8,637 bases of DNA from Citricoccus sp. WCRC_4 (GCA_026645375.1 JAPFFX010000014.1:1-8637); one strand, 5' to 3'; shown: positions 1 to 6,457, numbered from the stretch's first letter. Notes: generated from the letters alone by a model not told the origin. Numbers and translations are program-made.

Positions 1-1097
1 GGGCGGTGGTCGCCGTCCGGGTCTGCCGGCGCCGGTACGGCGCCGGGATCCAGCACGCGCCGGGCCCACTGCAGGATGGGGCCGGCGATGTCCACGTCCT
101 CGGCGAGCAGGTGTCCGGCGGTCTCGAAGCGGTGCAGGTCGGCCTGGGGAAGCCGCTCGAGCAGGTCGGCGAGGAAACGATCGAGGAAGACCGGGTCCTT
201 CGGGCCCCAGAGGATGAGGGCCGGCTTCTCGAAGGCGGCCAGGTCGCGGGAGACGCGCTGCAGTTCCTCGTGCGAGCCGTGCGCGGGACCCACGGGGATG
301 TCCGCGACGAAACCACCGATGCCACCGCGCCGGTCGGCGGAACGGTAGGGCAGGTGATAGGCGGCCCGGACGCCGGAGCCCAGAGGCGGGTTGCCGAGGG
401 AGGTGGTGACCTTCAGGAACGCATCGGTGGTCACGGTGGACCCGGGCAGCAGTGGCCCGGCCAGTGCTGCCCGCAGGGGAGCGGGGATGGGCTCGGCGGG
501 GTCCCGGTGCACGGCGGTGTTCAGCGTCATGGCACCGTCCACCAGGTCCTGGTTGCGGCCCGCCCAGCCGAGGGAGACCACACCGCCCCAGTCGTGGCCG
601 AGGGTGAGCAGCGCCTGTCCCGAGCGGGCCGCGGCGTCCAGTCCGAGGGTGGTGACGAGGGCGTCGAGGTCGGCGATCCGCCCGCCCAGGGTCCGGTAGC
701 CCGCGTCGTCGCCGAGCGGCGCCGCCCCGGCCGCGGAGGGCCGCGGAAGCCGGTCGTGGGCGAGCCGCTCGGAGAAGCCCATGTCCAGCTGGTCCGGGGC
801 CACGACGCGCCATACCGGTCCGTCCCCGGCCCGGGCCGCGTCGAGGGTCGCCGTGGCCAGGGAACGCCACAGGTAGGACCAGGTGGGATTGCCGTGGACC
901 GCCAGGATGGTCCCGTCCGGAACCAGTCCGGCCTCGGCGAGGACATCACCGGTGTCCAGGACGTGCAGGGTCCGGTCGCCGTCGAAGGTCCGCACGGTGA
1001 CGAGGCGGCTCCAGGCCGGGTCCCATCCGGGAAGGCCGGCGGGGGCCGCAGGGGCGTGGGTGTCGGGCAGGGCAGCGGGGGAGGCGGGGACCCTCAC
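1..1097 (-). CDS. oleB: OleB beta-lactone decarboxylase domain, probably N-terminal half of an OleBC fusion (3' end outside window)
   Basis: This is an alpha/beta-hydrolase of the haloalkane dehalogenase type. OleB enzymes of this family decarboxylate the beta-lactone intermediate of head-to-head olefin synthesis to the cis-olefin. The frame is read from a GTG at 1097-1095 and gives 365 residues without a stop. Visible motifs are HGNPTW (68-73), the nucleophile motif GHDWGG with Asp169, the likely catalytic acid Asp301 in GPKDPVF, and the catalytic His329 in AGHLLAED. After residue 348 the fold ends in a Pro/Ala/Asp-rich stretch (LDPGAVPAPADPDGD) that looks like an interdomain linker. The frame is still open at base 1. 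OleB alone is about 300 residues, and in Micrococcus OleB is fused to the OleC AMP-dependent beta-lactone synthetase, so a fusion is inferred here. The start overlaps the oleA stop as GTGA, indicating translational coupling. A simple epoxide hydrolase or dehalogenase is less likely because oleA is adjacent. Confidence 0.88.
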   Translation of the reverse strand, partial: MRVPASPAALPDTHAPAAPAGLPGWDPAWSRLVTVRTFDGDRTLHVLDTGDVLAEAGLVPDGTILAVHGNPTWSYLWRSLATATLDAARAGDGPVWRVVAPDQLDMGFSERLAHDRLPRPSAAGAAPLGDDAGYRTLGGRIADLDALVTTLGLDAAARSGQALLTLGHDWGGVVSLGWAGRNQDLVDGAMTLNTAVHRDPAEPIPAPLRAALAGPLLPGSTVTTDAFLKVTTSLGNPPLGSGVRAAYHLPYRSADRRGGIGGFVADIPVGPAHGSHEELQRVSRDLAAFEKPALILWGPKDPVFLDRFLADLLERLPQADLHRFETAGHLLAEDVDIAGPILQWARRVLDPGAVPAPADPDGDHR

Positions 1098-2161
1098 CAG
1101 CTGATCTCCAGCATGGCCGTGTTGAGCCCGGACCCCACTCCCATGCAGAGCACCCGGTCCCCCACGGAGAGGGAGCCGGCCTCGCGGGCGAGCGTGATCG
1201 GCAGGGATGCCGGGCCCACGTTGCCCAGTTCGGGGAAGGTCACCGGGAACCGGTCCGGGTCCAGGCCGGCGGCCTCGGTGATGGAGTCGGTGTGCAGGCG
1301 CGAGACCTGGTGGGTGACATAGCGGTCCATGCCGGACCAGCCCCAGTCGGCGGGGACCTCGTTCCAGGCGTCCATGACCAGTTCGAGGCCGTCCCTGAGC
1401 AGGGCGGTCGAGTCGGTGAACATCCCCTTGTGGTCCCCGACGCAGAGGTCGTGGTGGTCGGTGCCGGCCCGGGTGATGCCGCGCAGGATGCGGTGGCCCT
1501 CGGGGTGCAGGTCGGTCCGGCCCACGACGGCGGCGGAGGCGCCGGAGCCCAGGGTCAGCGAGGCGAACTGCTCCATGAAGCTGCCCCGGTCGACCCCGTC
1601 CTCCTTGAGGTTCTCCAGGGTGGCCCGCTGGACCTTGCCGGAGTCCTCACCGGCGACGACGACGGCGTAGTCGATCTGCCCGGCGTCGATCAGGGAGGCG
1701 GCCAGGACCAGGCCGTTCACGAAGCCGAGGCAGGCATTGGTGATGTCGAAGTTGGTGGCCGAGGTCGGCAGGCCCATCTCGTGGTGGATGCGCACCGCCA
1801 CCGAGGGCTCGAGCGTCTCCCGGGTCACCGAGGTGTTCACCATCAGCCCGACCTGGTCCGGACGGACTCCGGCCTCCGCCAGGGCGCGCCTCCCGGCCTC
1901 GGCCGCACCGTCCTGGAAGTGGCCGGGGTGTTCCCAGGTGCGGCGGGCCTCCACGCCGGCCACCCGCTGCAGCAGCCCTCGCGGCAGGCGCAGGCGCTGG
2001 AGCACGTCGGCCAGCTCGTCATCGATCTGGTCGCTCGTCACCGTGACAGGTGCCAGCACTTCCGTCACGGACAGGAGGGAAGCGTTGGAGTGACGGAAGA
2101 TCGCGTTGCCTTGCACTATGGGCCTGGTCCGTTCGGGGGGTCGGTGGGCTGCTGGGGTCAT
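1094..2161 (-). CDS. oleA: OleA, acyl-CoA head-to-head condensing enzyme (thiolase superfamily, FabH-like)
   Basis: OleA catalyses non-decarboxylative Claisen condensation of two fatty acyl-CoAs to a beta-keto acid, the first step of long-chain olefin biosynthesis. The 355-residue protein carries the thiolase-fold active site: Cys144 in NACLGFVNG, His284 in THQVS and Asn314 in LGNVGPAS. Glu118 in TLEPS sits where the OleA-specific general base Glu of Xanthomonas OleA (Glu117) is found, which favours OleA over FabH. The C-terminal GVGSGLNTAM motif is typical of the family. The start is uncertain. ATG at 2161 adds about 15 Pro/Arg-rich residues. GTG at 2116 would give a protein beginning just before the recognisable GNAIFRHSN region. 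Neither has a strong Shine-Dalgarno sequence. The stop TGA overlaps the oleB GTG. The 67-base gap from the upstream M56 gene contains a small AT-richer patch (2188-2198) but no convincing promoter or terminator, so co-transcription with blaI-M56 is possible. Confidence 0.9.
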   Translation of the reverse strand: MTPAAHRPPERTRPIVQGNAIFRHSNASLLSVTEVLAPVTVTSDQIDDELADVLQRLRLPRGLLQRVAGVEARRTWEHPGHFQDGAAEAGRRALAEAGVRPDQVGLMVNTSVTRETLEPSVAVRIHHEMGLPTSATNFDITNACLGFVNGLVLAASLIDAGQIDYAVVVAGEDSGKVQRATLENLKEDGVDRGSFMEQFASLTLGSGASAAVVGRTDLHPEGHRILRGITRAGTDHHDLCVGDHKGMFTDSTALLRDGLELVMDAWNEVPADWGWSGMDRYVTHQVSRLHTDSITEAAGLDPDRFPVTFPELGNVGPASLPITLAREAGSLSVGDRVLCMGVGSGLNTAMLEISW

Positions 2162-2228
2162 CGGCGGCGAGGGCCACCGACGTCCCAGCTTATCGAACCA
2201 CGGGATGGGGTGCGGCGGGAGAGGCCGT

Positions 2229-3200
2229 TCACATCTGTACCAGGAGCACCACGGGTAGGGCCATCAGCCCCAGGGCCGTGACGATGACGGCCAGCCGGAC
2301 CGGCAGCGGGAGGGGTGGCACCGGGTCCAGCAGGCGGTAGAACCGCAGGGTCAGGGGGACCGAGCCGTCCTCCTGTACGTTCGGCATCGTCCGGTCCGGC
2401 TCGGTGCCGGCCGTCCCCCGGGCGACGCCCTCCGCCTCCCCGGTCAGGACGATGGCGCGCACGAGGTCGTCGCGGTCATGGGACCTCAGGGCCGCGTCGT
2501 CGGCGAGCATCTCGGTCAACTCCGCCACCGCACGCCGGGCCGTCGCCGTGGTCGGCAACCACGCCACGGCGCGGTGCCAGGACTCGAAGGCGAGCCGCAA
2601 CAGGTCGTGGCGCTGGCGCAGGTGGGCCCGCTCATGGGCGACGACGGCGTTCACCTCGCGCTCGGAGAGCTGGTCGATCAGCCCCTGGGAGAGCACGGTG
2701 AGCGACCCGTTCAGTCCGGGCAGGCAATACGCCAGGGGGACGTCGTGGGGAAGCACGCGGGTGTGGGCCTGCTCCACCGTGCGTTCGGCGGGAGGCGTGG
2801 CGAGCAGCTCGACCATCTGGCGGTGGCGGCGGCGCTGCGTGACCGTGCGCCAGGCCGTGACCGCCAGGGTCAGCACGAGGTGGCCCGCCAGCAGGGCGGC
2901 GCCGGTCACGGCCGCGATGCGGGCCGGCATCCAGACGTCCTCCTCGAGCCGGTCGACCCACGTTCCGTCGGACAGTGCGGTCACGAAGGCCGGCAGGGAC
3001 TCACCGAGGTGGTCGCCGAAGGGGCCCAGTCCCCAGGCCAGGGGCGTGCCGATCAGGGACAGGCCGCCGGCCAGGGCCACGGCCTGCCACAGCACCATGG
3101 CGGTCCCCGGCGCGCGCCGGACCCAGCGGGCGCGGTCGAGCAGGACCGGGACCGGCCATGCCAGGGCCACGGCCAGCGCGGCGAGCAGCAGGACGGACAC
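2229..3200 (-). CDS. M56-family membrane metallopeptidase (BlaR1/MecR1-like, no sensor domain)
   Basis: This 323-residue integral membrane zinc peptidase belongs to the M56 (BlaR1/MecR1) family. It has hydrophobic segments at about 2-20, 34-55 and 93-116, a cytoplasmic catalytic domain, and a last segment at about 302-321. The zinc-binding HExxH motif is H189-E-R-A-H193 in VVAHERAHLRQRHD. Glu230 in ELTEMLADDAAL is the probable third ligand. In staphylococcal systems such peptidases inactivate the partner BlaI/MecI repressor after signal perception. Here the protein ends almost at the last membrane segment, whereas BlaR1 proteins of about 585-600 residues carry an extracellular penicillin-binding domain, so any signal must be perceived differently. 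The partner repressor lies 55 bases upstream on the same strand. The start is GTG at 3200, only four codons after an in-frame stop and without a clear ribosome-binding site. A GC-rich hairpin lies just upstream. Substrate and signal are not deducible. Confidence 0.85.
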   Translation of the reverse strand: MSVLLLAALAVALAWPVPVLLDRARWVRRAPGTAMVLWQAVALAGGLSLIGTPLAWGLGPFGDHLGESLPAFVTALSDGTWVDRLEEDVWMPARIAAVTGAALLAGHLVLTLAVTAWRTVTQRRRHRQMVELLATPPAERTVEQAHTRVLPHDVPLAYCLPGLNGSLTVLSQGLIDQLSEREVNAVVAHERAHLRQRHDLLRLAFESWHRAVAWLPTTATARRAVAELTEMLADDAALRSHDRDDLVRAIVLTGEAEGVARGTAGTEPDRTMPNVQEDGSVPLTLRFYRLLDPVPPLPLPVRLAVIVTALGLMALPVVLLVQM

Positions 3201-3214
3201 GAGGGAAGTCTAGG

Positions 3215-3241
3215 GCGCACCGCTCCCCGTCGGGGGTGCGC
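3215..3241 (-). promoter_or_regulatory. GC-rich hairpin between blaI and the M56 gene
   Basis: A perfect 7-bp inverted repeat, GCGCACC (3215-3221) and GGTGCGC (3235-3241), encloses a loop that can pair further (CCC 3226-3228 with GGG 3232-3234). It fills half of the 55-base gap between the blaI stop and the M56 start. No T-run follows on either strand, so it does not look like a classical intrinsic terminator. It may set the repressor-to-peptidase ratio by attenuation, mRNA stabilisation or masking of the M56 start region, which is inference. The repeat is seen directly; the function is unknown. Confidence 0.4.
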
Positions 3242-3255
3242 GTGCCAGGGGCCGG

Positions 3256-3594
3256 TCAGTCCTCGAGGAGGCGGCGGACGGCGGCGGCCTCGTCCGGGCC
3301 GATGCCGCCCAGGAAGCGGGCCAGTACGGCCTGGCGGTCGGGGACGGAGCCCAGGACCTCGTTCAGCAGTCCGACGGTGTGGTCCTCGCGGGAGGACACG
3401 GCGCCGTATCGGTGGGGGCGGCGCCCGCCGTCGCGCTGGACCAGGCCCTTCTTCTCCAGGCGGGACAACACGGTGAGCACCGTGGTGACGGCCAGGTCCC
3501 CGGCCAGCGTGTCGCGGACCTCGTTGGCCGTATGGGGGCCGGGGCGGTCCCACAGCAGGTCCATCACGGACCGTTCCAGGTCACCCAGCGCCAC
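3256..3594 (-). CDS. BlaI/MecI/CopY-family winged-helix repressor
   Basis: This is a DNA-binding repressor of 112 residues, slightly shorter than the roughly 125 usual for BlaI/MecI. The N-terminal winged helix spans about residues 1-66. The recognition helix lies in VTTVLTVLSRLEKKGLV (about 36-52), which matches the family pattern TTVxTxLxRLxKKGLV, and the wing is GGRRPHRYGAV (56-66). Residues 72-112 form the helical dimerisation part. The staphylococcal Asn-Phe cleavage site cannot be recognised. The start is GTG at 3594, preceded by a good ribosome-binding site (GAGGAGA, about 3601-3607). It is followed after 55 bases by the M56 peptidase gene, the classic repressor/peptidase pair. It diverges from cydA, and the shared intergenic region has two dyads of BlaI-operator type, so autoregulation and control of cytochrome bd are predicted. 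The family is certain; the regulon is inferred. Confidence 0.9.
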   Translation of the reverse strand: MALGDLERSVMDLLWDRPGPHTANEVRDTLAGDLAVTTVLTVLSRLEKKGLVQRDGGRRPHRYGAVSSREDHTVGLLNEVLGSVPDRQAVLARFLGGIGPDEAAAVRRLLED

Positions 3595-3681
3595 TGAGGT
3601 CTCCTCGTCTCGTCATCGGTTCTTCGCTCCACGCAGCCTCGGTGACGCGTGGTGCCGGGACGGGCGGGCGATCTCCGCCAC

Positions 3682-3700
3682 CCTGTCCCGTCCGGACAGG
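3682..3700. repeat. Inverted repeat CCTGTCC-5-GGACAGG in the blaI-cydA intergenic region
   Basis: Perfect 7-bp arms, CCTGTCC (3682-3688) and GGACAGG (3694-3700), flank CGTCC. The repeat lies in the predicted blaI leader, next to operator 1 on the blaI side. It differs in sequence from the TTCTAC dyads, so it is either a site for another regulator or an RNA hairpin in the 5' leader. No function can be assigned. Confidence 0.35.
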
Positions 3701-3705
3701 ACATA

Positions 3706-3722
3706 TTCTACAGCACGTAGAA
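3706..3722. promoter_or_regulatory. Predicted BlaI-type operator 1
   Basis: TTCTAC-AGCAC-GTAGAA is a dyad with perfect 6-bp arms and a 5-base centre. It shares arms and length with the second dyad, whose centre is 35 bp downstream. TACA/TGTA-type dyads are the recognition elements of BlaI and MecI repressors. On the plus strand it covers the candidate -35 of cydA (TCTACA, 3707-3712). On the minus strand it overlaps TAGAAT (3710-3705), a candidate -10 for blaI, although no good -35 accompanies that. Occupancy would therefore be expected to affect both divergent transcripts. Confidence 0.65.
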
Positions 3723-3736
3723 AAGAAGGCTATCCT
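3707..3736 (+). promoter_or_regulatory. Candidate cydA promoter
   Basis: TCTACA (3707-3712) and TATCCT (3731-3736) are separated by 18 bp, and each matches the sigma-70-type consensus at four of six positions. Transcription would start near 3743, inside operator 2, while operator 1 covers the -35 region. The sequence match is modest; the agreement with the operator positions is the main argument. Confidence 0.35.
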
Positions 3737-3740
3737 CGAT

Positions 3741-3757
3741 TTCTACAGGCTGTAGAA
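3741..3757. promoter_or_regulatory. Predicted BlaI-type operator 2 (near-perfect palindrome)
   Basis: TTCTACAG-G-CTGTAGAA has perfect 8-bp arms around a single central base and contains the TACA/TGTA core of BlaI/MecI operators. It lies 62 bases upstream of the predicted cydA start and would cover the predicted transcription start. It is the stronger of the two dyads. Confidence 0.72.
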
Positions 3758-3768
3758 GACTTCGGTAT

Positions 3769-3795
3769 CCGGCGGCGCCACGGCATCCCCGCCGG
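3769..3795 (+). promoter_or_regulatory. Possible hairpin in the cydA 5' leader
   Basis: CCGGCGG (3769-3775) and CCGCCGG (3789-3795) are 7-bp inverted arms lying between operator 2 and the cydA ribosome-binding site. A self-complementary GGCGCC (3774-3779) in the hairpin recurs at 3809-3814, directly after the Shine-Dalgarno sequence, so an alternative pairing could reach it. In such GC-rich DNA chance pairing is common, so a regulatory role is only a possibility. Confidence 0.25.
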
Positions 3796-3818
3796 TGTGG
3801 CCGGGAAAGGCGCCCCAC

Positions 3819-5423
3819 TTGGATCCCCTGGACATCGCCCGCTGGCAATTCGGCATCACCACCGTCTACCACTTCATGATGGTCCCGCTCACGATCGGCC
3901 TGGGACTGGTCGTGGCCACCCTGCAGACCATGTGGCACCGCACGGGCAAGGAGCACTACCTGCGGATGACGAAGTTCTGGGGGAAGCTGTTCCTCATCAA
4001 CTTCATCATGGGCGTGGCCACCGGCATCGTCCAGGAGTTCCAGTTCGGCATGGCCTGGTCCGAGTACTCCCGGTTCGTGGGGGACGTCTTCGGCGCGCCG
4101 CTGGCCATGGAGGCCCTCGTGGCGTTCTTCCTGGAGTCCGTCTTCCTGGGCCTGTGGATCTTCGGCTGGAAGCGCCTGCCGGCGAGGATCCACCTGTCGG
4201 CCATCTGGGCGGCCGTCATCGGCTCCGTGTTCTCCGCCTACTTCATCCTGGCGGCGAACTCCTGGATGCAGCACCCGGTCGGCGTCGAGATGGTGGACGG
4301 CCGCCCCGTGATGAACGACATCTGGGCGGTGCTGACCAACAACACCCTCCTGGTGCACTTCCCGCACACGATCTTCGGTGCCGTCTCCGTGGCGGGCGCC
4401 TTCCTGCTGGGCATCGCCTGGTTCCACCTGTGGAAGCGCCGCGAGCAGGGCATCGACACCGTGCAGCCCGACGGCACGGTCGTCGTCGGCAGCACCGGGT
4501 CCCGGGCCCGTGACGAGACCGACTACCGGGTCTGGTGGGGTTCGCTGCGCTGGGGGGCCTGGATCGCGATCGTCGGCTTCCTGGGCACCGCGTTCACCGG
4601 CCATGCCCAGGCCCAGCTGATGATCCAGCAGCAGCCGATGAAGATGGCCGCCGCCGAGGCCGCCTGTCACGACGGCACCGGCTTCTCCGTGCTCTCGGTC
4701 GCGGACCTGCGCAGCGAGGGCGCCACCAGTTGCGACGACATCGTCGGCGTCTTCGAGATCCCCGGCCTGCTGTCCTTCCTGGCCCACAACGACTTCACCA
4801 CCGACGTGCCGGGCGTCAACACGCTGATCCCGCAGTACCAGGAGCAGTACGGCACCCACCTGCCGGACGACCCGATCTACGGCGAGCGCGCCGGGATGGA
4901 GATCGACTACCTGCCGGTCATGGAGGTCACCTACTGGGGCTTCCGCATCATGATCACCTTCGGCGGGCTGGCCGCCCTGGCCGCGGCCCTCGCGTTGTGG
5001 GTGACCCGCCGGGGCACCGTGCCGGCCAGCAGGCCGCTCATGCGACTGGCCGTGTTCGGGATCCTGGCCCCCTTCGGTGCCAACGCCGCCGGATGGATCT
5101 TCACCGAGATGGGCCGCCAGCCCTTCGTCGTGGTGCCCAACCCCGACCCCACGGGCATCGACCAGGTCTGGATGTACACCGCGGCCGCGGTCTCGCCGGG
5201 GGTCTCCGCCGGGGAGGTGCTGTTCTCGCTCATCGTGCTGAGCCTCGTCTACGCCGTGCTCATGGTGGTCGAGGTCATCCTGCTCACCCGCTACGTCAAG
5301 GGCGGGGTGCCGGCCGGGATGCCCGAGCTGACCGCGGACGAGCACGACGGCCCAGACAGCCCCGACGGCCCGTCCCGTGGCGGCGCCCGCCATGCCGACG
5401 ACGTCCTGGCCTTCGCGTACTGA
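3819..5423 (+). CDS. cydA: Cytochrome bd quinol oxidase subunit I
   Basis: Subunit I carries the hemes and the quinol-oxidation site of cytochrome bd, a high-affinity terminal oxidase of the plasma membrane. The best start is TTG at 3819, because GGGAAAGG (3803-3810) lies 8 bases before it and the protein then begins MDPLDIARWQFGITTVYHF like known CydA. GTG at 3795 would add eight unlike residues and has no ribosome-binding site. The protein has 534 residues. Heme ligands expected by alignment to E. coli are His18, His183 (FPHTIFG) and Met378 (GFRIM). Glu98 and Glu106 (LAMEALVAFFLES) are the proton-channel acids. Lys275 and Glu280 (QQPMKMAAAEA) mark the quinol region. The Q loop is short and contains two cysteines (283 and 305). 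The usual GRQPW motif reads GRQPF (432-436). cydB follows after 14 bases. Predicted BlaI operators lie upstream. Confidence 0.97.
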   Translation: MDPLDIARWQFGITTVYHFMMVPLTIGLGLVVATLQTMWHRTGKEHYLRMTKFWGKLFLINFIMGVATGIVQEFQFGMAWSEYSRFVGDVFGAPLAMEALVAFFLESVFLGLWIFGWKRLPARIHLSAIWAAVIGSVFSAYFILAANSWMQHPVGVEMVDGRPVMNDIWAVLTNNTLLVHFPHTIFGAVSVAGAFLLGIAWFHLWKRREQGIDTVQPDGTVVVGSTGSRARDETDYRVWWGSLRWGAWIAIVGFLGTAFTGHAQAQLMIQQQPMKMAAAEAACHDGTGFSVLSVADLRSEGATSCDDIVGVFEIPGLLSFLAHNDFTTDVPGVNTLIPQYQEQYGTHLPDDPIYGERAGMEIDYLPVMEVTYWGFRIMITFGGLAALAAALALWVTRRGTVPASRPLMRLAVFGILAPFGANAAGWIFTEMGRQPFVVVPNPDPTGIDQVWMYTAAAVSPGVSAGEVLFSLIVLSLVYAVLMVVEVILLTRYVKGGVPAGMPELTADEHDGPDSPDGPSRGGARHADDVLAFAY

Positions 5424-5437
5424 GAGGTAGACAGACC

Positions 5438-6457
5438 ATGGATTTCCTCCCCGCCTTCTGGTTCGTCCTGATCGCCGTGCTGTGGACCGGGTACCTGATC
5501 CTGGACGGCTTCGACCTCGGCATCGGCATGCTCATGAAGGGGTGGGCGCGCAATGAGAGCCAGCGGCGCGTCATGCTCAACACCATCGGCCCCGTCTGGG
5601 ACGGCAACGAGGTGTGGCTGATCACCGCCGCCGGCGCCATGTTCGCCGCCTTCCCCCACTGGTACGCCTCGCTGCTCGCCGGGCTCTACCTCCCCCTGAC
5701 CTTCACGCTGCTGTCGCTGATCCTGCGGGCGGTGTCCATCGAGTACCGGGGCAAGTCCCGCACCGCCCGGGCCCGGAACACCTGGGACTGGTGCATGGCC
5801 GGTGGCTCCGCCGTCGCCGCCTTCAGCATCGGGCTCATGCTGGCCGTGACCACCACCGGAATGCCCCTGGACGCCAACGGCGACCGGGTCGGCGGACCCT
5901 TCGCCTGGCTGTCCTGGGAGGGCATCGCGGGCGGGCTGGCCGCCGTCGGGTTCGCCCTCGCCATGGGCTGGGCCTACCTCGGCCTGAAGACCGACGGGAC
6001 CCCGCGCGCGGCCGCGCACCACCACCTGACCCGTTACCTGCCGCTGTACCTGCTGCCCTCGGCGGCCTGGGGCGTGCTGGTGGCCCTGCGCCAGCCGGAC
6101 GCCCTGCCCTGGGTCCTGCTCTCCGTCGCCCTGTTCGCCGGCGTGATCGCCTGGGTGGCGGCCCGCGTCCGGCGCGAGGGCTGGGCCTTCATCGGTCTGG
6201 CGGGGTCGATGGTGGCCGGCGCCGCGTCGGTCTTCCAGGCGGTGTTCCCCGTGGTGCTGCCCTCCACGGTCGACCCGGCCCACGACCTCACGGCCTTCAA
6301 CGCCTCCTCCTCGGACTACACGCTCACCGTCATGTCCTGGGTCGCCGTGGTGATGGTGCCGATCGTGCTGGCCTACTCGGCCTTCGTCTACTGGGTGTTC
6401 CGGCGTCGGCTGCATGAGACGCACATCCCCGAGTCGCACGTGGTGACGCCGGTCTGA
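5438..6457 (+). CDS. cydB: Cytochrome bd quinol oxidase subunit II
   Basis: The 339-residue multi-span membrane partner of CydA completes the bd oxidase. Family hallmarks are DGFDLGIGML (23-32), GPVWDGNEVWL (51-61) with Asp55 in the position of the conserved CydB aspartate, LRAVSIEYRGK (96-106) and NASSSDYTLTVMSW (288-301). The length agrees with the usual 330-380. The start is ATG at 5438, with GAGAGG (5422-5427) as ribosome-binding site overlapping the end of cydA. The stop TGA at 6455-6457 overlaps the proposed CTG start of cydD, so cydA, cydB and cydD form one tight operon. Confidence 0.97.
   Translation: MDFLPAFWFVLIAVLWTGYLILDGFDLGIGMLMKGWARNESQRRVMLNTIGPVWDGNEVWLITAAGAMFAAFPHWYASLLAGLYLPLTFTLLSLILRAVSIEYRGKSRTARARNTWDWCMAGGSAVAAFSIGLMLAVTTTGMPLDANGDRVGGPFAWLSWEGIAGGLAAVGFALAMGWAYLGLKTDGTPRAAAHHHLTRYLPLYLLPSAAWGVLVALRQPDALPWVLLSVALFAGVIAWVAARVRREGWAFIGLAGSMVAGAASVFQAVFPVVLPSTVDPAHDLTAFNASSSDYTLTVMSWVAVVMVPIVLAYSAFVYWVFRRRLHETHIPESHVVTPV
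6442..6457 (+). promoter_or_regulatory. Ribosome-binding site and CTGA overlap deciding the cydD start
   Basis: GGTGA (6442-6446) can pair with the UCACC part of the anti-Shine-Dalgarno sequence, 7 bases before CTG 6454. The CTG shares two bases with the cydB stop (CTGA, 6454-6457). This arrangement parallels the GTGA overlap of oleA and oleB in the same window and supports initiation at a CTG codon. Confidence 0.55.

Noticed and set aside
6..2281. Long plus-strand open frames opposite oleB and oleA.
   Set aside because: Gly/Val/Gln-rich shadows; the minus strand encodes complete catalytic motifs of OleB and OleA.
2404..3476. Plus-strand open frames opposite the M56 peptidase and repressor.
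   Set aside because: Arg/Ser/Gly-rich artefacts of high GC without ribosome-binding sites or domains; the minus-strand genes are clear.
3595..3818. Rex-type operator for redox control of cyd.
   Set aside because: No TTGTGAA/TTCACAA-like dyad was found in the intergenic region; the dyads present are of TTCTAC/GTAGAA type.
3708..5393. A 561-codon open frame on the minus strand opposite cydA.
   Set aside because: Low-complexity His/Asp/Gly/Gln-rich translation with no domain; cydA on the other strand has all heme ligands and motifs.
4535..5437. In-frame extension of cydB upstream into cydA from a start at 4535.
   Set aside because: The upstream part is out of frame with cydA and Arg/Gly-rich; ATG 5438 has a ribosome-binding site and the canonical CydB N-terminus.
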